DNA of 64,000 nt from Apoda limacodes (GCA_946406115.1 OX291550.1:21676722-21740721), one strand, 5' to 3'; positions 39,601 to 43,505 are shown, numbered from the stretch's first letter. The notes: generated by a model from the sequence alone, not told the origin. Translations and numbers: made by a program.

Positions 39601-42600
39601 GGTACTACCAAATTTACTACTGGTATTTATATACAAAAAAAAAAAGATCATGCAGTAACTTTTTTGTCGAATCAAATTGTAAAATTAAATCAACACGAAT
39701 TTTTAAATGTTGCATAGAGCAGTTTTTAAACATCATCGATTTAACGGAAGCAAAAGAGGCAGAAGCAGTTTAGTTAGGGTGCTCCAATAAGAGCCCTTTT
39801 ACCGCTTAAAATTAACCGTTACACAAAGAGAAAACCTGCCCAGTGCATGTCGCACACGCATGAAATTAGGGTTCCGTAGAATGAAATTATTGCGGATATT
39901 TAAAACATTCATTCCTTCCTTAAAATCAACCCAAAGCAGGCGAAATTATAAGGCCGTGACATATGGACGGACATTATAAAGGTTTCCTATTTTGTCATTC
40001 GGCTACGGGATCCTTAAAAAGTTAAAAGTTGTCACATACATCATATTGCAGTACATAGAATCAGTAGTTCCTTGGTTATTATGCAGCACAGTAACGTGCA
40101 AACACACAGGCAGAGATATTTTATTTTAAAATATTTATGGTCTCATACCGAATCATTGATCTCCCGACAAAAGAATACAATCCTGTAAATGCGAGCAATG
40201 CTTAGCAACCTTCCAATTTTTTTAATAGCATCGTACCCAGGAATTCTTCTCACTGAAATAAAAAAAAAAAAAAAAAATTACACAAAAAAATATTGTAAAG
40301 TTAACTCAATAATAGTAACTTTTACTATATTATTTCAAAAATCATAACTAAACCATAATTAAGTTAGCTTTACAAACTTTTTATTTATGAGTAAGTATAG
40401 ATACAAATGACTTTCGCCTTATACAAAGACTCTAGGTACACTTTCCAATACCTAGATAAAAAAAAAAAAATTTTTTTATAAACTTTCCTACTTCTTTAAA
40501 CTAAGTTGGTACTTTGCCGCGGTTCGGTCCGCTAGTTCCAAATCCCTTGAACCAATGGAACACTTCTTTAAAATGTCGTAGTATGGCCGCGTTGTTTTTT
40601 AGGGTTTCGTACCTAAAAAAGAGAAAACGGAACCCTTAAAGAATCACTTTGTTGTCCGTCTGTCTGTCCGTCCGTCAAGACCCTTTTTCTCAGATGGAAG
40701 TATCAAGCTTTATAATTTTTTTATTAATTTTATGATTAAAAATTTATATCAAATACTCAGGTCTTCTGTCCCTTGAAGCTATGAAAAAATCAAACTTCTA
40801 AGTCAACGCAATCAAAAGATACAGCCGTTTATGCCGCAAATTTTCGAAACTCGCATGGGAATCAAAACCTACAGGGTACTTCGCGTGAACTCAGAATCTT
40901 GAAATTGGTACGAAGCAACTTCTTATAATACAGATTAAGGAAAAATTACGAAAACCGTAAATTTTTTGTTACATCATAAAATAAAAATATTTTTAATAAT
41001 ATACAACAACATATAATAAGTTTGCACGGAACCCTCGGTGCGTGAGCCAGACTCGCACTTGGCCGGTTTTTTTTATTATTTTTAATACCAATCTAAATAT
41101 AATCATATAATACCCTTGTTTTAGTACCATCTATCCTATAACACTTGACCTGTCACGACAAACCTAACGATACCTCAATGAATGAAATCCATTCAGCCGT
41201 TTGTGTGAAATTTTCTTTATTTAGATTTTATTTTAACTGTCACATATATGACTATAATTTTGTCGGACAGGAATTATAACCACTTTTAGTCAAATTATGA
41301 AATTTGTTGACATTGGCCAACTCTGAGACATACTACACAAATGTTCCATAATTAATTCATATGTTGCGTGGGTATGTTGATTAATTCATCTTCGACACCA
41401 ATGCTCAAAAATTGCAAATCAACCTTTTCGAACACCAGTTCTGTTATTGAGCTACTATTTCTTACCTCTGTACTAAATTAAAACGTAATAATTGCTTGTG
41501 GGTGAGGAACAGATGGACAGACACGAAACCGATTCCATAAAAAAAATGTTTTTTGAATTTTGACACGAAAAACTCTAAAAGGCCAATGATGAATTTAGTT
41601 AATACTCGAACTATTTCATAAAAAACCCGCGCTGCAATCTCTTTCTTTCTTTCTTTATATTTCTAGACATCTTTCATTTGATTATGACAAAAAGCATAAA
41701 CAGCGAAAAGTTAACTGCAAAGTATTAAAGTTCTGCAAGATAATTTGTATAAGAATTATGCCAAAACAAAATATGATTGTAATACTATCGAAATTTGTTA
41801 TTGGGACTACAGTACAGGGTTTAAAAAAAGAAGTGCTGCACCTTTTAAGCAATACTATGGCATTACAAGGGTGCGTAAGCAACAGTAACCGCTCAAAACC
41901 GGGCGGTCCATATACTTGTTTGCCACCTTGGCGGTATTAAAAACTATTGTACACCCATTAACATCCTCGTAGCTCAGTTAGAAGCGAGGCTGGTATGCAG
42001 TGGTTGGTTTCGATTCCAGCACAGGGCAAACATTTATATATTGAATATTTGAACTTATATATATAACATACATACAACACCCTGACTCAAGAAAAACGTC
42101 TTGAATAAAGGTGTTTTCTATGTATAATATCTACATTTAAAAAAAATATAACTATTTCTATCCATGTCTGGTAGGTACCTACATCCTTTACTAAGGTTGG
42201 GACTAGATGGCGTTCTGTGAGATTTCCAGCAATATTTATTTATTTACTAGAAGTAAACATTAGCGATACTCACATATAAGATTAACTGGCACTATAGAAG
42301 CGATATCCAGAAGCAATAAAACATAGTTTCTACGGTAAATTCTCACGTGAAGTCGCACCGCGGGCCACAGTGCATGTAGTAAATGAATAAAAACATCGAC
42401 CGCGTAAAAAAGATCGCAAATTCTGATAGTGATTTCTAGGGCAAGGCAAGTTGTACATCCATGTATGTAGTATCCCAACAAGAAGTTAACTATATATTTA
42501 TATACTATGCTGATCATTATTATAGACTGAAATTGAAAAAAGGATAATAAATATTTAAATAATATTGTTGCATACTCTCATATTTTTCACACTACGTGTA

Positions 42601-43505
42601 TAAACAAAAGATATCTTAGACAAAGTCTCTGTATATTGCCTTGAATGTAAACTGTCCGTAGAAAAATTCCATTACATAAGGGGCAAGCCATTGCATTGAT
42701 TACGAGAGGCATTTTTTTTAATTATTTGTCTACCCCCCCTTGGCACAGACTATAGAATACTATACTAATTCTTGTGAGGTGGTAGTACCCCCATGCCTCA
42801 CAGATGAAGCATCAATATACTGATACTTATAATAATGATAGGAAAAAATAATATAACGTTAGGATCTACTTAAATAAATGATTTTTCATGATTTTTTTCT
42901 GAAAATATTGTGAATATTACAAAAACGGACTTTCAGGTAGTAGAAAAAGGATTATTTGTAATACTTTAACTTTGAATGGCATTTCATCACTAAGTTAATT
43001 TATATGTTAAAATAAAAGATTTTTAAGTGAAATACAAACGTATTACTGACGTAATTCCTGGTTATTTTCATATGACAGCAGTGATTAAACTAAATCAGAA
43101 TCCTTATCGGCTATGAATTATATCTAAGGCTCCTTTTTCTAATGAGAGTGAGAGAATGAGAGAGCCAGTGAACGGTAGTGTGGACGAACAACTACTAAGG
43201 TATCATTGCCAGTCTGTTTGCATCCGATAGCAAGTCGGAGGAAACACGCAGCTTTATGTTTTGTCAGTATGTCTGCGTATTTTTTACTTTATGGTTGATT
43301 TTAGACGTCTCAATTCTGGTAACATTTTGTTTTATTTCAGAGAAAGCCGAACCTGCCACCATATATTCCACGGCAACGAAATAATTGCCTTCGTAATATT
43401 TCCAAGTTTGCCTTTCCAGAAGAACGTCCCTCGATAGTTTTTAACTTTAGCTTTTGGGTTTTGCACATCTATTCGATTAGATGGGCTATTTGTACTAGCG
43501 GTCAT
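3489..43505 (-). CDS. Two-repeat cyclic-nucleotide-gated-like cation channel (26 coding exons, 1185 aa)
   Basis: The summed exons give 3558 nt in a single phase-consistent frame. Order: short N-terminus (1-51); repeat 1 with S1-S3 (about 52-135), basic S4 (145-165), S5 (176-201), pore (232-254), S6 (260-285), C-linker and cNBD-like domain (about 299-455); linker (455-585); repeat 2 with S1-S2 (586-644), S3-S4 (659-708), S5 (721-746), pore (782-801), S6 (815-850), C-linker and cNBD-like domain (862-1025); tail to 1185. By family the protein should sit in the plasma membrane and conduct cations. Repeat 1 has an FGD filter (248-250), repeat 2 has TGSG (792-795). The LGE of cNBD1 (430-432) is kept, but neither cNBD has the arginine that binds the cyclic-nucleotide phosphate. 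Two repeats would make a functional channel a dimer or heteromer. The alternative is two tandem genes, but no stop or phase break separates the halves. Confidence 0.85.
3688..4096 (-). mobile_element. Dispersed repeat (gtccgtctgtc family), reverse copy
   Basis: Its reverse complement matches the copy at 40600-41070 from the gggttccg / gtccgtctgtctgtc head to the tggctcacgcac-like tail. It lies in the last channel intron and ends about 37 bp from the exon 26 acceptor. Confidence 0.7.
4230..4319 (-). CDS. Channel exon 25: C-terminal tail
   Basis: Acceptor aatttattcag, donor GTAAGA, phase 2 to 2. Residues 1102-1131 read YCKISSLYGESKHVIKYVLE and continue helical. Found because its two splice signals and phase fit both neighbours; there is no homology support. 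Confidence 0.6.
4709..4797 (-). CDS. Channel exon 24: C-terminal cytosolic region
   Basis: Acceptor tttttttacag, donor GTAATT, phase 0 to 2. Residues 1073-1101 include STRQERYDYVKSFEGLGIL. No domain recognised. Confidence 0.8.
4996..5091 (-). CDS. Channel exon 23: C-terminal cytosolic region
   Basis: Acceptor atgtttcag, donor GTAGGT, phase 0 to 0. Residues 1041-1072 (TLVNDEVMERAREFEIAKP) are helical and charged and probably correspond to the cNBD C-helix and beyond. Confidence 0.8.
5178..5285 (-). CDS. Channel exon 22: repeat 2, end of cNBD
   Basis: Acceptor ttttttttcag, phase 0. Residues 1005-1040 (VYTVLTSTNCILLHLEYSAL) form the last cNBD strand and helix. Two donors, GTAATT (end 5178) and GTAATG (end 5184), both keep phase 0 and differ by two residues; I cannot choose between them. 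Confidence 0.75.
5330..5515. mobile_element. Fold-back MITE (caacaaaacgcc family)
   Basis: Internal inverted segments tgcgtttaatgtca and tgacattaaacgca flank a 70-80 bp centre, and the right part gtcaacaaaacgcc is shared with 46680-46905. It sits in the intron between channel exons 21 and 22. Confidence 0.5.
5598..5670 (+). mobile_element. Truncated 3' end of the Jockey-type LINE
   Basis: The stretch agcagtaatggctgcaacag and what follows (ccaactgcatagtcag) is almost identical to the 3' UTR of the full-length LINE at 14695-20310, in opposite orientation, and is followed by an A-rich run. Only the last ~70 bp of the element inserted. Confidence 0.8.
5823..5921 (-). CDS. Channel exon 21: repeat 2, cNBD middle
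   Basis: Acceptor ttactgcag, donor GTAAGT, phase 0 to 0. Residues 972-1004 end with GPGSDFGVIEMLFGLPK. The FGE cassette is changed to FGV (993-995), so the acidic residue that contacts the ribose is missing. Confidence 0.85.
5975..6100 (+). mobile_element. Fragment of gtccgtctgtc dispersed repeat
   Basis: Contains ggttcc..., the motif gtccgtccgtccgtctgtca and ccaggctgta, the same head as the repeats at 40600 and 49350. The tail is lost. Confidence 0.6.
6740..7062 (-). mobile_element. Penelope-like element fragment
   Basis: A single copy of the sequence that forms the palindrome at 35071-35394, plus a further part containing a hammerhead motif. The phrase cacgtgtttcgcct...cgaggc is a hallmark of Penelope-like retroelement terminal regions. 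No reverse transcriptase remains. Confidence 0.6.
6896..6960 (-). ncRNA. Hammerhead ribozyme motif (type I, Penelope-associated)
   Basis: On the minus strand: core CTGAAGA (6943-6937), stem II GCCTC/GAGGC with a 5-nt loop, GAAA (6920-6917), a very short palindromic stem III around ACGT, and the cleavage triplet GTC (6911-6909). Stem I pairs CTC with GAG and then AACAA with TTGTT. All invariant core positions (CUGANGA, GAAA, NUH) are present. The tiny stem III is as described for Penelope-type hammerheads, which may act as dimers. Confidence 0.7.
7112..7186. mobile_element. Perfect 29-bp inverted repeat, MITE deletion derivative
   Basis: Arms 7112-7140 and 7158-7186 are exact reverse complements containing agcaaagatgcagtcaaa, with a 17-bp centre. 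The arm sequence is that of the larger element at 57642-57840. It ends 36 bp from channel exon 20. Confidence 0.75.
7222..7341 (-). CDS. Channel exon 20: repeat 2, cNBD start
   Basis: Acceptor tttacaaaacag, donor GTTAAT (weak), phase 0 to 0. Residues 932-971 contain LVLPDNETVQHAADIGRDMY, closely matching the G-x-G-D-M-Y strand of cNBDs. The upstream intron is 5.2 kb and contains the large fold-back element. Confidence 0.85.
7350..8690. other. Intronic sequence
   Basis: Part of the intron between channel exons 19 and 20. Contains short AT-rich open frames and a small cacacaca-rich patch near 8065-8100; no recognisable gene. Confidence 0.4.
8695..9080 (-). mobile_element. RTE-clade LINE, C-terminal ORF fragment
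   Basis: On the minus strand the translation reads ERAMLGVSLMNRSRNEDIRK, then KARKISKLKWQCAG and RRVLEWRPRMGRQSVG, the standard C-terminus of RTE-type reverse transcriptases. It contains frameshifts and is a dead fragment inside a channel intron. Confidence 0.75.
9083..10720. other. Intronic sequence with an unassigned 72-codon frame
   Basis: The minus-strand frame 9083-9301 (SSESDNGEIPEHMKKPRSVR) looks protein-like and probably comes from a transposon, but I cannot place it. The remainder to 10720 shows no feature I can support. Confidence 0.3.
10721..12365. mobile_element. 1.65 kb fold-back element with ~490-bp arms
   Basis: Left arm 10721-~11211 starts TAGTCCAGGAGGAATCGGCG; the right arm ~11877-12365 ends with its exact reverse complement. 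Matching runs along the arms include the TACCCAAATTTGAG-type segment, the GTTGCCATGGCGCAACCCGG segment and CTTACCTCTAAGTATCGC. The central ~660 bp is AT-rich without coding potential. Flanking TA is compatible with a TA target duplication. I do not recognise the family. Confidence 0.85.
12581..12698 (-). CDS. Channel exon 19: repeat 2, C-linker (second part)
   Basis: Acceptor attcatttacag, donor GTAAAT, phase 2 to 0. Residues 892-931 start WYYNYAVSSDELFNNL and continue QQDVLLVEMVDTLLCCPLFQ, matching the D'-F' helices before a cNBD. Confidence 0.85.
12809..13138 (-). CDS. Unassigned 109-residue open frame in an intron
   Basis: Starts MASPTNNIYLIKPKCCAGRI and ends SPNTKIRGLYL, with mixed composition unlike the AT-rich surroundings. 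It lies wholly within the intron between channel exons 18 and 19, same strand. No family recognised. It may be a transposon remnant or a nested gene. Confidence 0.25.
   Translation of the reverse strand: MASPTNNIYLIKPKCCAGRIAFSRERHASIIFSGEVKSTVFKKFKILLVKNYNFLGNPNPLSMDTLMRVEVGIGASKVVSKEHIKKDISNPGEFAFLDSPNTKIRGLYL
13385..13476 (-). CDS. Channel exon 18: repeat 2, C-linker (first part)
   Basis: Acceptor ttttttcgcag, donor GTAAGA, phase 0 to 2. Residues 862-891 read ESMRELFYFLSVNHVSNKIK, then RVKKFF, the usual C-linker pattern of a helix followed by a basic R-V-K segment. Confidence 0.85.
14074..14175 (-). CDS. Channel exon 17: repeat 2, S6
   Basis: Acceptor tttttctttag, donor GTAAAC, phase 0 to 0. 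Residues 828-861 (VALIFILGVYLCSFYTAKIC) complete S6 and start the C-linker. It is separated from the pore exon by 6.4 kb, mostly a LINE insertion. Confidence 0.85.
14245..14300. repeat. Short palindrome around gagttccgtaccctagg
   Basis: The sequence agttccgta...tacggaact is a small inverted repeat, probably the stub of the gtccgtctgtc repeat family, whose head begins gggttccgta. Confidence 0.35.
14683..14694. repeat. Target-site duplication of the LINE, 3' side
   Basis: cattgctgcaat, identical to 20311-20322. It fixes the 3' end of the inserted element at 14695. Confidence 0.9.
14776..17634 (-). CDS. LINE ORF2: APE endonuclease and reverse transcriptase (952 aa)
   Basis: An uninterrupted 952-codon frame. 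The N-terminal half is an apurinic-type endonuclease: NANGLRNQREEL (about 8-19), QETFL, AGDLNCKHRRWNS and SDHRPVI. The reverse transcriptase follows, with KAPGADGISNDILKRL, SYRPISLLKALGKLYE, FFDVAKAFDKVWHNG, AGVPQGSVLAPILYLL and the active site FADDTAL. The C-terminus is cysteine-poor with no RNase H. It nicks target DNA and copies the element RNA. Gene order and lack of RNase H fit the Jockey clade. All catalytic motifs look intact. Confidence 0.95.
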   Translation of the reverse strand: MAVGYFNANGLRNQREELSQFLSSQKPDVFLIQETFLKPAVRTPSIANYRTVRNDRTVSNLGGTLIYYRRSLHCSPIDPPPLTNLEASVCRLAMTGHQPIIIASVYLSPLKDLLESDLQSLLSLGDAVILAGDLNCKHRRWNSSVTSRRGRLLDDLVDRLNFDIIAPMTPTFFLHNTRNNPDVLDIALLKNVRLSFRSIEVLDELDSDHRPVILRLGSPSDSPPDTRTVTDWDKFGQLLENPSSPHLDRVPNVISSATDLNVAIDSLTSHLTATVGECSRQVPVGDYHHLILPQHIRSLMTERNAARRARDRAPTIDNKARFNDLHRRVRTAVAELRAQRFGDLMENISPSHQAYWHLARALKSETANSLPPLSRPNNVPAFNDDEKADCLASSLQAQCALSTQPFDPDHVREVDGEVERRTSLPPQDPLPPVTVDEVVQVIKDLRPRKAPGADGISNDILKRLTLPLVCLLVAIFNAAMEHCIFPSQWKDAIVIGIHKPGKARTEPSSYRPISLLKALGKLYECLLLARLRNAIVSRGILIDEQFGFRAKHSCVHQVLRITEHILTGFQPALGKTRHTGAVFFDVAKAFDKVWHNGLIFKLYNFQLPDRLVLIIRDYLSNRSFRYKVESTLSSPRPIEAGVPQGSVLAPILYLLYTNDIPKTIGTNLALFADDTALYTTDRQVSRITERIQPAIAALGEWFRKWRIEVNPDKSSAVLFTLGRPPRPSPLSLFGRAIPWQNKTKYLGVTMDSRLNFQAHTKIVRDRAAFVLGRLYPMIGKYSKMSLRNKINLYTTCIRPILAYASVVFALSKRNLHKLQTLQNRFLRAATGASWYVRNADLHRDFELPTIPQYFKDLAVRFFERTQNHPNRLIVQSTTYRPPDRPGHGRKTIVRRPRHVLTSPDDDLAVRIARLVSTTSPNRASLQRDAPESDNPSRGFPRGEPLSVGRYMG
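17682..19529 (-). pseudogene. LINE ORF1 (gag-like), two frameshifts
   Basis: Starts MAEQLIGLSPDQLGAIVINL at 19529, then has a Ser/Arg/Pro-rich N-terminal region. The frame breaks near 18747 at a GCGCGC run. The second segment carries an RRM-like region and three CCHC knuckles (CHRCQLYGHAQRNC, CVKCLRDHATPDC, CVLCGSEGHPANYRGC). It breaks again at an eight-base G/C run near 17905. The last segment (LAEISWAFDAANFEIVYAEY) ends at a stop at 17682. It would bind the element RNA. Both breaks fall in homopolymer or dinucleotide runs, so sequencing error is possible. Confidence 0.85.
20311..20322. repeat. Target-site duplication of the LINE, 5' side
   Basis: cattgctgcaat, the partner of 14683-14694; places the element's 5' end at 20310. 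Confidence 0.9.
20629..20847 (-). CDS. Channel exon 16: repeat 2, pore loop
   Basis: Acceptor tttaatattgcag, donor GTATGT, phase 0 to 0. Residues 755-827 contain the P-loop SFGTAVFTGSGTADLAP, then SELELNVGYNLVL entering S6. The TGSG filter resembles a K-channel TGYG with Tyr replaced by Ser. A full-length LINE lies 318 bp downstream in the next intron. Confidence 0.9.
20880..21140 (+). mobile_element. 3' end of a CR1/Jockey-like LINE (family L3)
   Basis: Encodes the terminal ORF2 segment FYHHTASRRQGIHPLHLRTK, then LRLWNELPAKVFSKDYSMGF and RFFKG with a stop. The same segment recurs at 28800, 39105, 41800, 45320, 53900, 55600, 56700 and 59750. Confidence 0.75.
21306..21695. mobile_element. MITE with gcgtccataaattacgtga terminal repeats
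   Basis: Left end gagcgtccataaattacgtg, right end tcacgtaatttatggacgcc: reverse complements with one mismatch in the first bases. About 390 bp, no open frame. It lies in the intron between channel exons 15 and 16. Confidence 0.8.
21767..21868 (-). CDS. Channel exon 15: repeat 2, S5
   Basis: Acceptor tttttattccag, donor GTGAGG, phase 0 to 0. Residues 721-754 are a hydrophobic S5 (KYFMVSVIFSYWSGCFLYLF) followed by a cysteine-containing turret (CPRNLCRE). Confidence 0.85.
21869..23150. other. Intronic sequence, nothing recognised
   Basis: Intron between channel exons 14 and 15. AT-rich, with no open frame or repeat I can identify. Confidence 0.4.
23151..23378 (-). CDS. Channel exon 14: repeat 2, S3 and uncharged S4
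   Basis: Acceptor ttcaataccag, donor GTAAAT, phase 0 to 0. Residues 645-720 contain S3 (FGFYLDILSVFPVYIF). The S4 position (690-708, VAHLFSIFQVWHIWDYM) has no Arg or Lys, so this half has lost a working voltage sensor. Confidence 0.85.
23380..24600. other. Intronic sequence, nothing recognised
   Basis: Intron between channel exons 13 and 14. The segment 23590-23720 (tttgttcatttgcacaaatg and similar) has weak internal repetition; no gene seen. Confidence 0.35.
24604..24780 (-). CDS. Channel exon 13: repeat 2, S1-S2
   Basis: Acceptor caactttcag, donor GTAAGT, phase 0 to 0. Residues 586-644 hold two hydrophobic helices (IIHFILVWYVCIMAPYVAIL and LSTIVVAGLLLNIYIQL). S2 lacks the acidic cluster seen in repeat 1. 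Confidence 0.85.
24893..25165 (+). mobile_element. tRNA-derived SINE
   Basis: The head carries an A-box-like TAGCCTAGTGGTCTAGG and a degenerate B box, followed by the body cgctcggcattcgtaatggg, typical of insect tRNA-derived SINEs. It lies in the intron between channel exons 12 and 13. Confidence 0.65.
25540..25745 (+). mobile_element. Dispersed repeat fragment (cctgccctaaattt family)
   Basis: ggttccacctgccctaaatt, then a gacagccagacagacaga run and an atttatatggatg end. Matching starts occur at 37965. Looks like the 3' part of a LINE. Confidence 0.45.
25750..26340. other. Intronic sequence, nothing recognised
   Basis: Between the repeat fragment ending at 25745 and channel exon 12. No supported feature. 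Confidence 0.4.
26346..26488 (-). CDS. Channel exon 12: linker and pre-S1 of repeat 2
   Basis: Acceptor tttcttgtag, donor GTATGT, phase 1 to 0. Residues 538-585 end in GFPWILEPDTDF, the hydrophobic pre-S1 segment. This is the exon that ties the cNBD of repeat 1 to S1 of repeat 2 in one frame. Confidence 0.85.
26489..27351. other. Intronic AT-rich sequence
   Basis: Includes aaccgacttcaaaaaaggtt (27080-27110) and a similar aaccggcttcaaaaac (27321), a motif common in lepidopteran repeats, but no defined element. Confidence 0.3.
27352..27500. mobile_element. Palindromic MITE
   Basis: Arms of about 50 bp (27352-27402 and 27449-27500) share cttatttccaaaaatct...ttacagtttgaagttg and its complement with few mismatches. 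A half-related copy lies at 55240-55320. Confidence 0.65.
27857..27998 (-). CDS. Channel exon 11: linker between repeats
   Basis: Acceptor catttgcag, donor GTAAAT, phase 0 to 1. Residues 491-537 are polar and charged (YDRDDSRLIRTRYRP) with no membrane segment. It forms the cytosolic linker leading into repeat 2. Confidence 0.85.
28170..28277 (-). CDS. Channel exon 10: repeat 1, end of cNBD (C-helix)
   Basis: Acceptor ctttttttag, donor GTGCTG (weak), phase 0 to 0. Residues 455-490, with LRRTDFMKAM and MLRSIRDKIMKRLN, fit the amphipathic B/C helices closing a cNBD. Confidence 0.8.
28612..28689 (-). CDS. Channel exon 9: repeat 1, cNBD phosphate-binding cassette
   Basis: Acceptor ccttccag, donor GTAAGT, phase 0 to 0. 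Residues 429-454 contain LGELSLF (the FGE-type cassette), followed by SKVTVKA where canonical domains have an Arg-Thr pair. Valine replaces the phosphate-contacting arginine. The preceding intron is 5.4 kb because of transposon and minisatellite growth. Confidence 0.9.
28795..29080 (+). mobile_element. L3 LINE 3'-end fragment, decayed
   Basis: Contains gaattgttcgaaatgatgcc (identical to the copy near 53990), then a degraded match to the terminal ORF2 segment. Several frameshifts. Confidence 0.55.
29225..29654 (+). repeat. 68-bp minisatellite, left part
   Basis: About six units with an exact 68-bp period: the phrase gcagcatatagta recurs at 29302, 29370, 29438, 29506, 29574 and 29642. The unit includes gttcgatgatggacataagt. 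The array is interrupted by a Tigger element and resumes at 31812. Confidence 0.9.
29655..31811 (-). mobile_element. Tigger/pogo-type DNA transposon, internally deleted (2157 bp)
   Basis: Terminal inverted repeats AGGTAYAGTCGCCAAAT at both ends. Removing it and one TA recreates the minisatellite unit junction gcatatagTAtcaagtatg, which fixes the ends; the left TA has mutated to TG. Subterminal repeats acgtcccggggacgata occur near 29873 and 31397. It contains a broken transposase. Confidence 0.9.
30055..31326 (-). pseudogene. Tigger/pogo transposase, frameshifted and lacking the DDE core
   Basis: N-terminal part (31326-30850, MTKRKLWDPEVMKKAVEAVR) is a CENP-B-type helix-turn-helix. After a one-base loss in a T run the frame continues at 30853 with FNVDETGI (first catalytic Asp region) and LMVFPK. 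A large internal deletion then joins MKAEL directly to the Ser/Pro-rich C-terminus (30624-30241). Downstream a Cys-rich finger (CPVCHKSF, CTKCFQWMHEDC, CVIC) at 30055-30240 ends the protein. The second and third acidic catalytic residues are gone. Confidence 0.85.
31812..31875 (+). repeat. 68-bp minisatellite, right part
   Basis: One unit continuing the array after the Tigger insertion: tcaagtatgtacatcatagt, then gttatagtagtacatt. Confidence 0.85.
31876..33840. other. Intronic sequence with probable old repeats
   Basis: 32010-32290 contains ccctgggggtggaaaaaaa, a phrase common in insect repeats, and ttgcatgaaattttgg. No coding signal or clear element boundaries found elsewhere in the stretch. 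Confidence 0.3.
33841..34006. mobile_element. Palindromic MITE beside channel exon 8
   Basis: 75-bp arms (33841-33915, 33932-34006) with a 16-bp centre; arms include aataataaaacgggattaaa and its complement. On the minus strand the left arm contains AGGAACTGTAAGT, identical over 13 bases to the real donor junction of exon 8. Confidence 0.85.
34050..34228 (-). CDS. Channel exon 8: repeat 1, first half of cNBD
   Basis: Acceptor taccgtag, donor GTAAGT, phase 1 to 0. Residues 369-428 resemble the first beta strands of a cyclic-nucleotide-binding domain (LFLAGQDIWNQD, then GMICIKRGVVEML). A palindromic element ends 44 bp beyond the donor. Confidence 0.9.
34241..34345 (+). repeat. 18-bp tandem repeat
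   Basis: About six units of aacatcaattatatagaa with minor variation, in the 272-bp intron between channel exons 7 and 8, close upstream of the exon 8 acceptor. Confidence 0.9.
34501..34711 (-). CDS. Channel exon 7: repeat 1, C-linker
   Basis: Acceptor gtcttacag, donor GTAAAA, phase 0 to 1. Residues 299-368 include HHMIQYLKFRGAP and LPLPLQMELIFDIN, matching the A'-F' helical C-linker of CNG/HCN channels, where LP.xLxxEI is a family signature. Confidence 0.9.
35071..35394. mobile_element. Inverted pair of Penelope-like fragments (palindrome)
   Basis: Arms 35071-35207 and 35257-35394 are complementary along nearly their whole length, including ccctccctccctcc and its complement. The left arm matches 6745-6890. 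The centre keeps gacacgtgtttcgcct (half a hammerhead core), but the CTGANGA half is missing. Confidence 0.8.
35400..36324. other. Intronic sequence with repeat remnants
   Basis: Between exons 6 and 7. At 36205-36245 gcaggttcaagtcctggctt matches the internal part of the element at 57642-57840 in reverse, so a MITE remnant is here. Otherwise nothing. Confidence 0.35.
36325..36456 (-). CDS. Channel exon 6: repeat 1, S6
   Basis: Acceptor cattatttcag, donor GTAAGT, phase 0 to 0. Residues 255-298 begin SDIEKWLNV and form the hydrophobic S6, followed by the start of the C-linker. Confidence 0.85.
36896..37330. mobile_element. MITE with 18-bp terminal repeats
   Basis: GCGCGTTCGTTCTGGGAT at 36896-36913 and its perfect reverse complement at 37313-37330. 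The interior repeats the phrase aaacgaacg...gatgacag and includes a cacacacac patch. No coding potential. Lies in the intron between channel exons 5 and 6. Confidence 0.9.
37457..37720 (+). other. Unassigned 87-codon open frame
   Basis: Reads FVKGLFAQSPAWKSDFKDFW and is open antisense to the channel intron. No splice or homology evidence; recorded only because composition is protein-like. Confidence 0.15.
37961..38235 (+). mobile_element. Dispersed repeat fragment
   Basis: cggctccgcctgccctaaat parallels 25545, and gatcccgatccgtccagtgg with catccagacatacaaact is a typical LINE 3' region. It ends just before the small pore exon at 38249. Confidence 0.5.
38249..38318 (-). CDS. Channel exon 5: repeat 1, pore loop
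   Basis: A 70-nt exon, acceptor tatattttgcag, donor GTAAGT, phase 2 to 0. It encodes residues 231-254 with the P-loop CRLFNVIFGDSFP. The position normally occupied by GYG/GFG is FGD. It is small and easy to miss, but its phase is exactly what exons 4 and 6 require. Confidence 0.8.
38765..38946 (-). CDS. Channel exon 4: repeat 1, S5 and pore turret
   Basis: Acceptor ttcttttag, donor GTATGT, phase 0 to 2. Residues 171-230 hold S5 (FVVEHVTGVVLGLHGASCVW) and an extracellular turret with a potential N-glycosylation site NVS, followed by KPWYHELGY. Confidence 0.85.
39105..39260 (-). mobile_element. L3 LINE 3' end, reverse copy
   Basis: ataccactaaggtggcaaac, the Tgatggtaagcggtcaccgt stretch, then the complement of the ORF2 end (ttcttgaagaacctcatact). 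The same structure as 55605-55840. Confidence 0.75.
39262..39360. repeat. tatg/tata microsatellite patch
   Basis: Imperfect tatgtatgtat and atatatat runs following the LINE fragment. Confidence 0.6.
40149..40252 (-). CDS. Channel exon 3: repeat 1, S4 voltage-sensor helix
   Basis: Acceptor tttatttcag after an A/T-rich run, donor GTATGA, phase 1 to 0. Residues 136-170 carry basic residues at 146, 147, 150, 156, 159 and 165 in the motif IGRLLSIARIYRIVFF, a recognisable CNG-type S4. Confidence 0.85.
40600..41070 (+). mobile_element. Dispersed repeat (gtccgtctgtc family), near-complete copy
   Basis: Begins ttagggtttcgtacct, has gtccgtctgtctgtccgtcc, and ends gactcgcacttggccggttt followed by a T run. 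A very common lepidopteran repeat, probably non-LTR-derived. Other copies: 3688-4096, 5975-6100 and 49350-49650. Confidence 0.75.
41640..41660. repeat. (ctttc)/(tttc) simple repeat
   Basis: Short ctttctttctttctt run in the intron between channel exons 2 and 3. Confidence 0.6.
41800..41945 (+). mobile_element. L3 LINE 3' end, decayed
   Basis: ctacagtacagggtttaaaa to gtttgccaccttggcggtat matches the end of the L3 family (stat. order as at 21080 plus the 3' tail seen reversed at 39105). Confidence 0.6.
41962..42120 (+). mobile_element. tRNA-like SINE
   Basis: Head with A box (TAGCTCAGTTAGA) and B box (GGTTTCGATTCC) at proper spacing, then acagggcaaaca and a body ending cttgaataaaggtgttttct. 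Confidence 0.75.
42274..42526 (-). CDS. Channel exon 2: repeat 1, S1-S3
   Basis: Acceptor tttcaatttcag, donor GTGAGT, phase 0 to 1. Encodes residues 52-135, with S1, an acidic/aromatic S2 that includes CDLFYAVDVFIHLL, a basic loop, and S3 containing LLLLDIASIVP, the usual S3 Asp-Ile pattern of the CNG/HCN superfamily. Confidence 0.85.
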
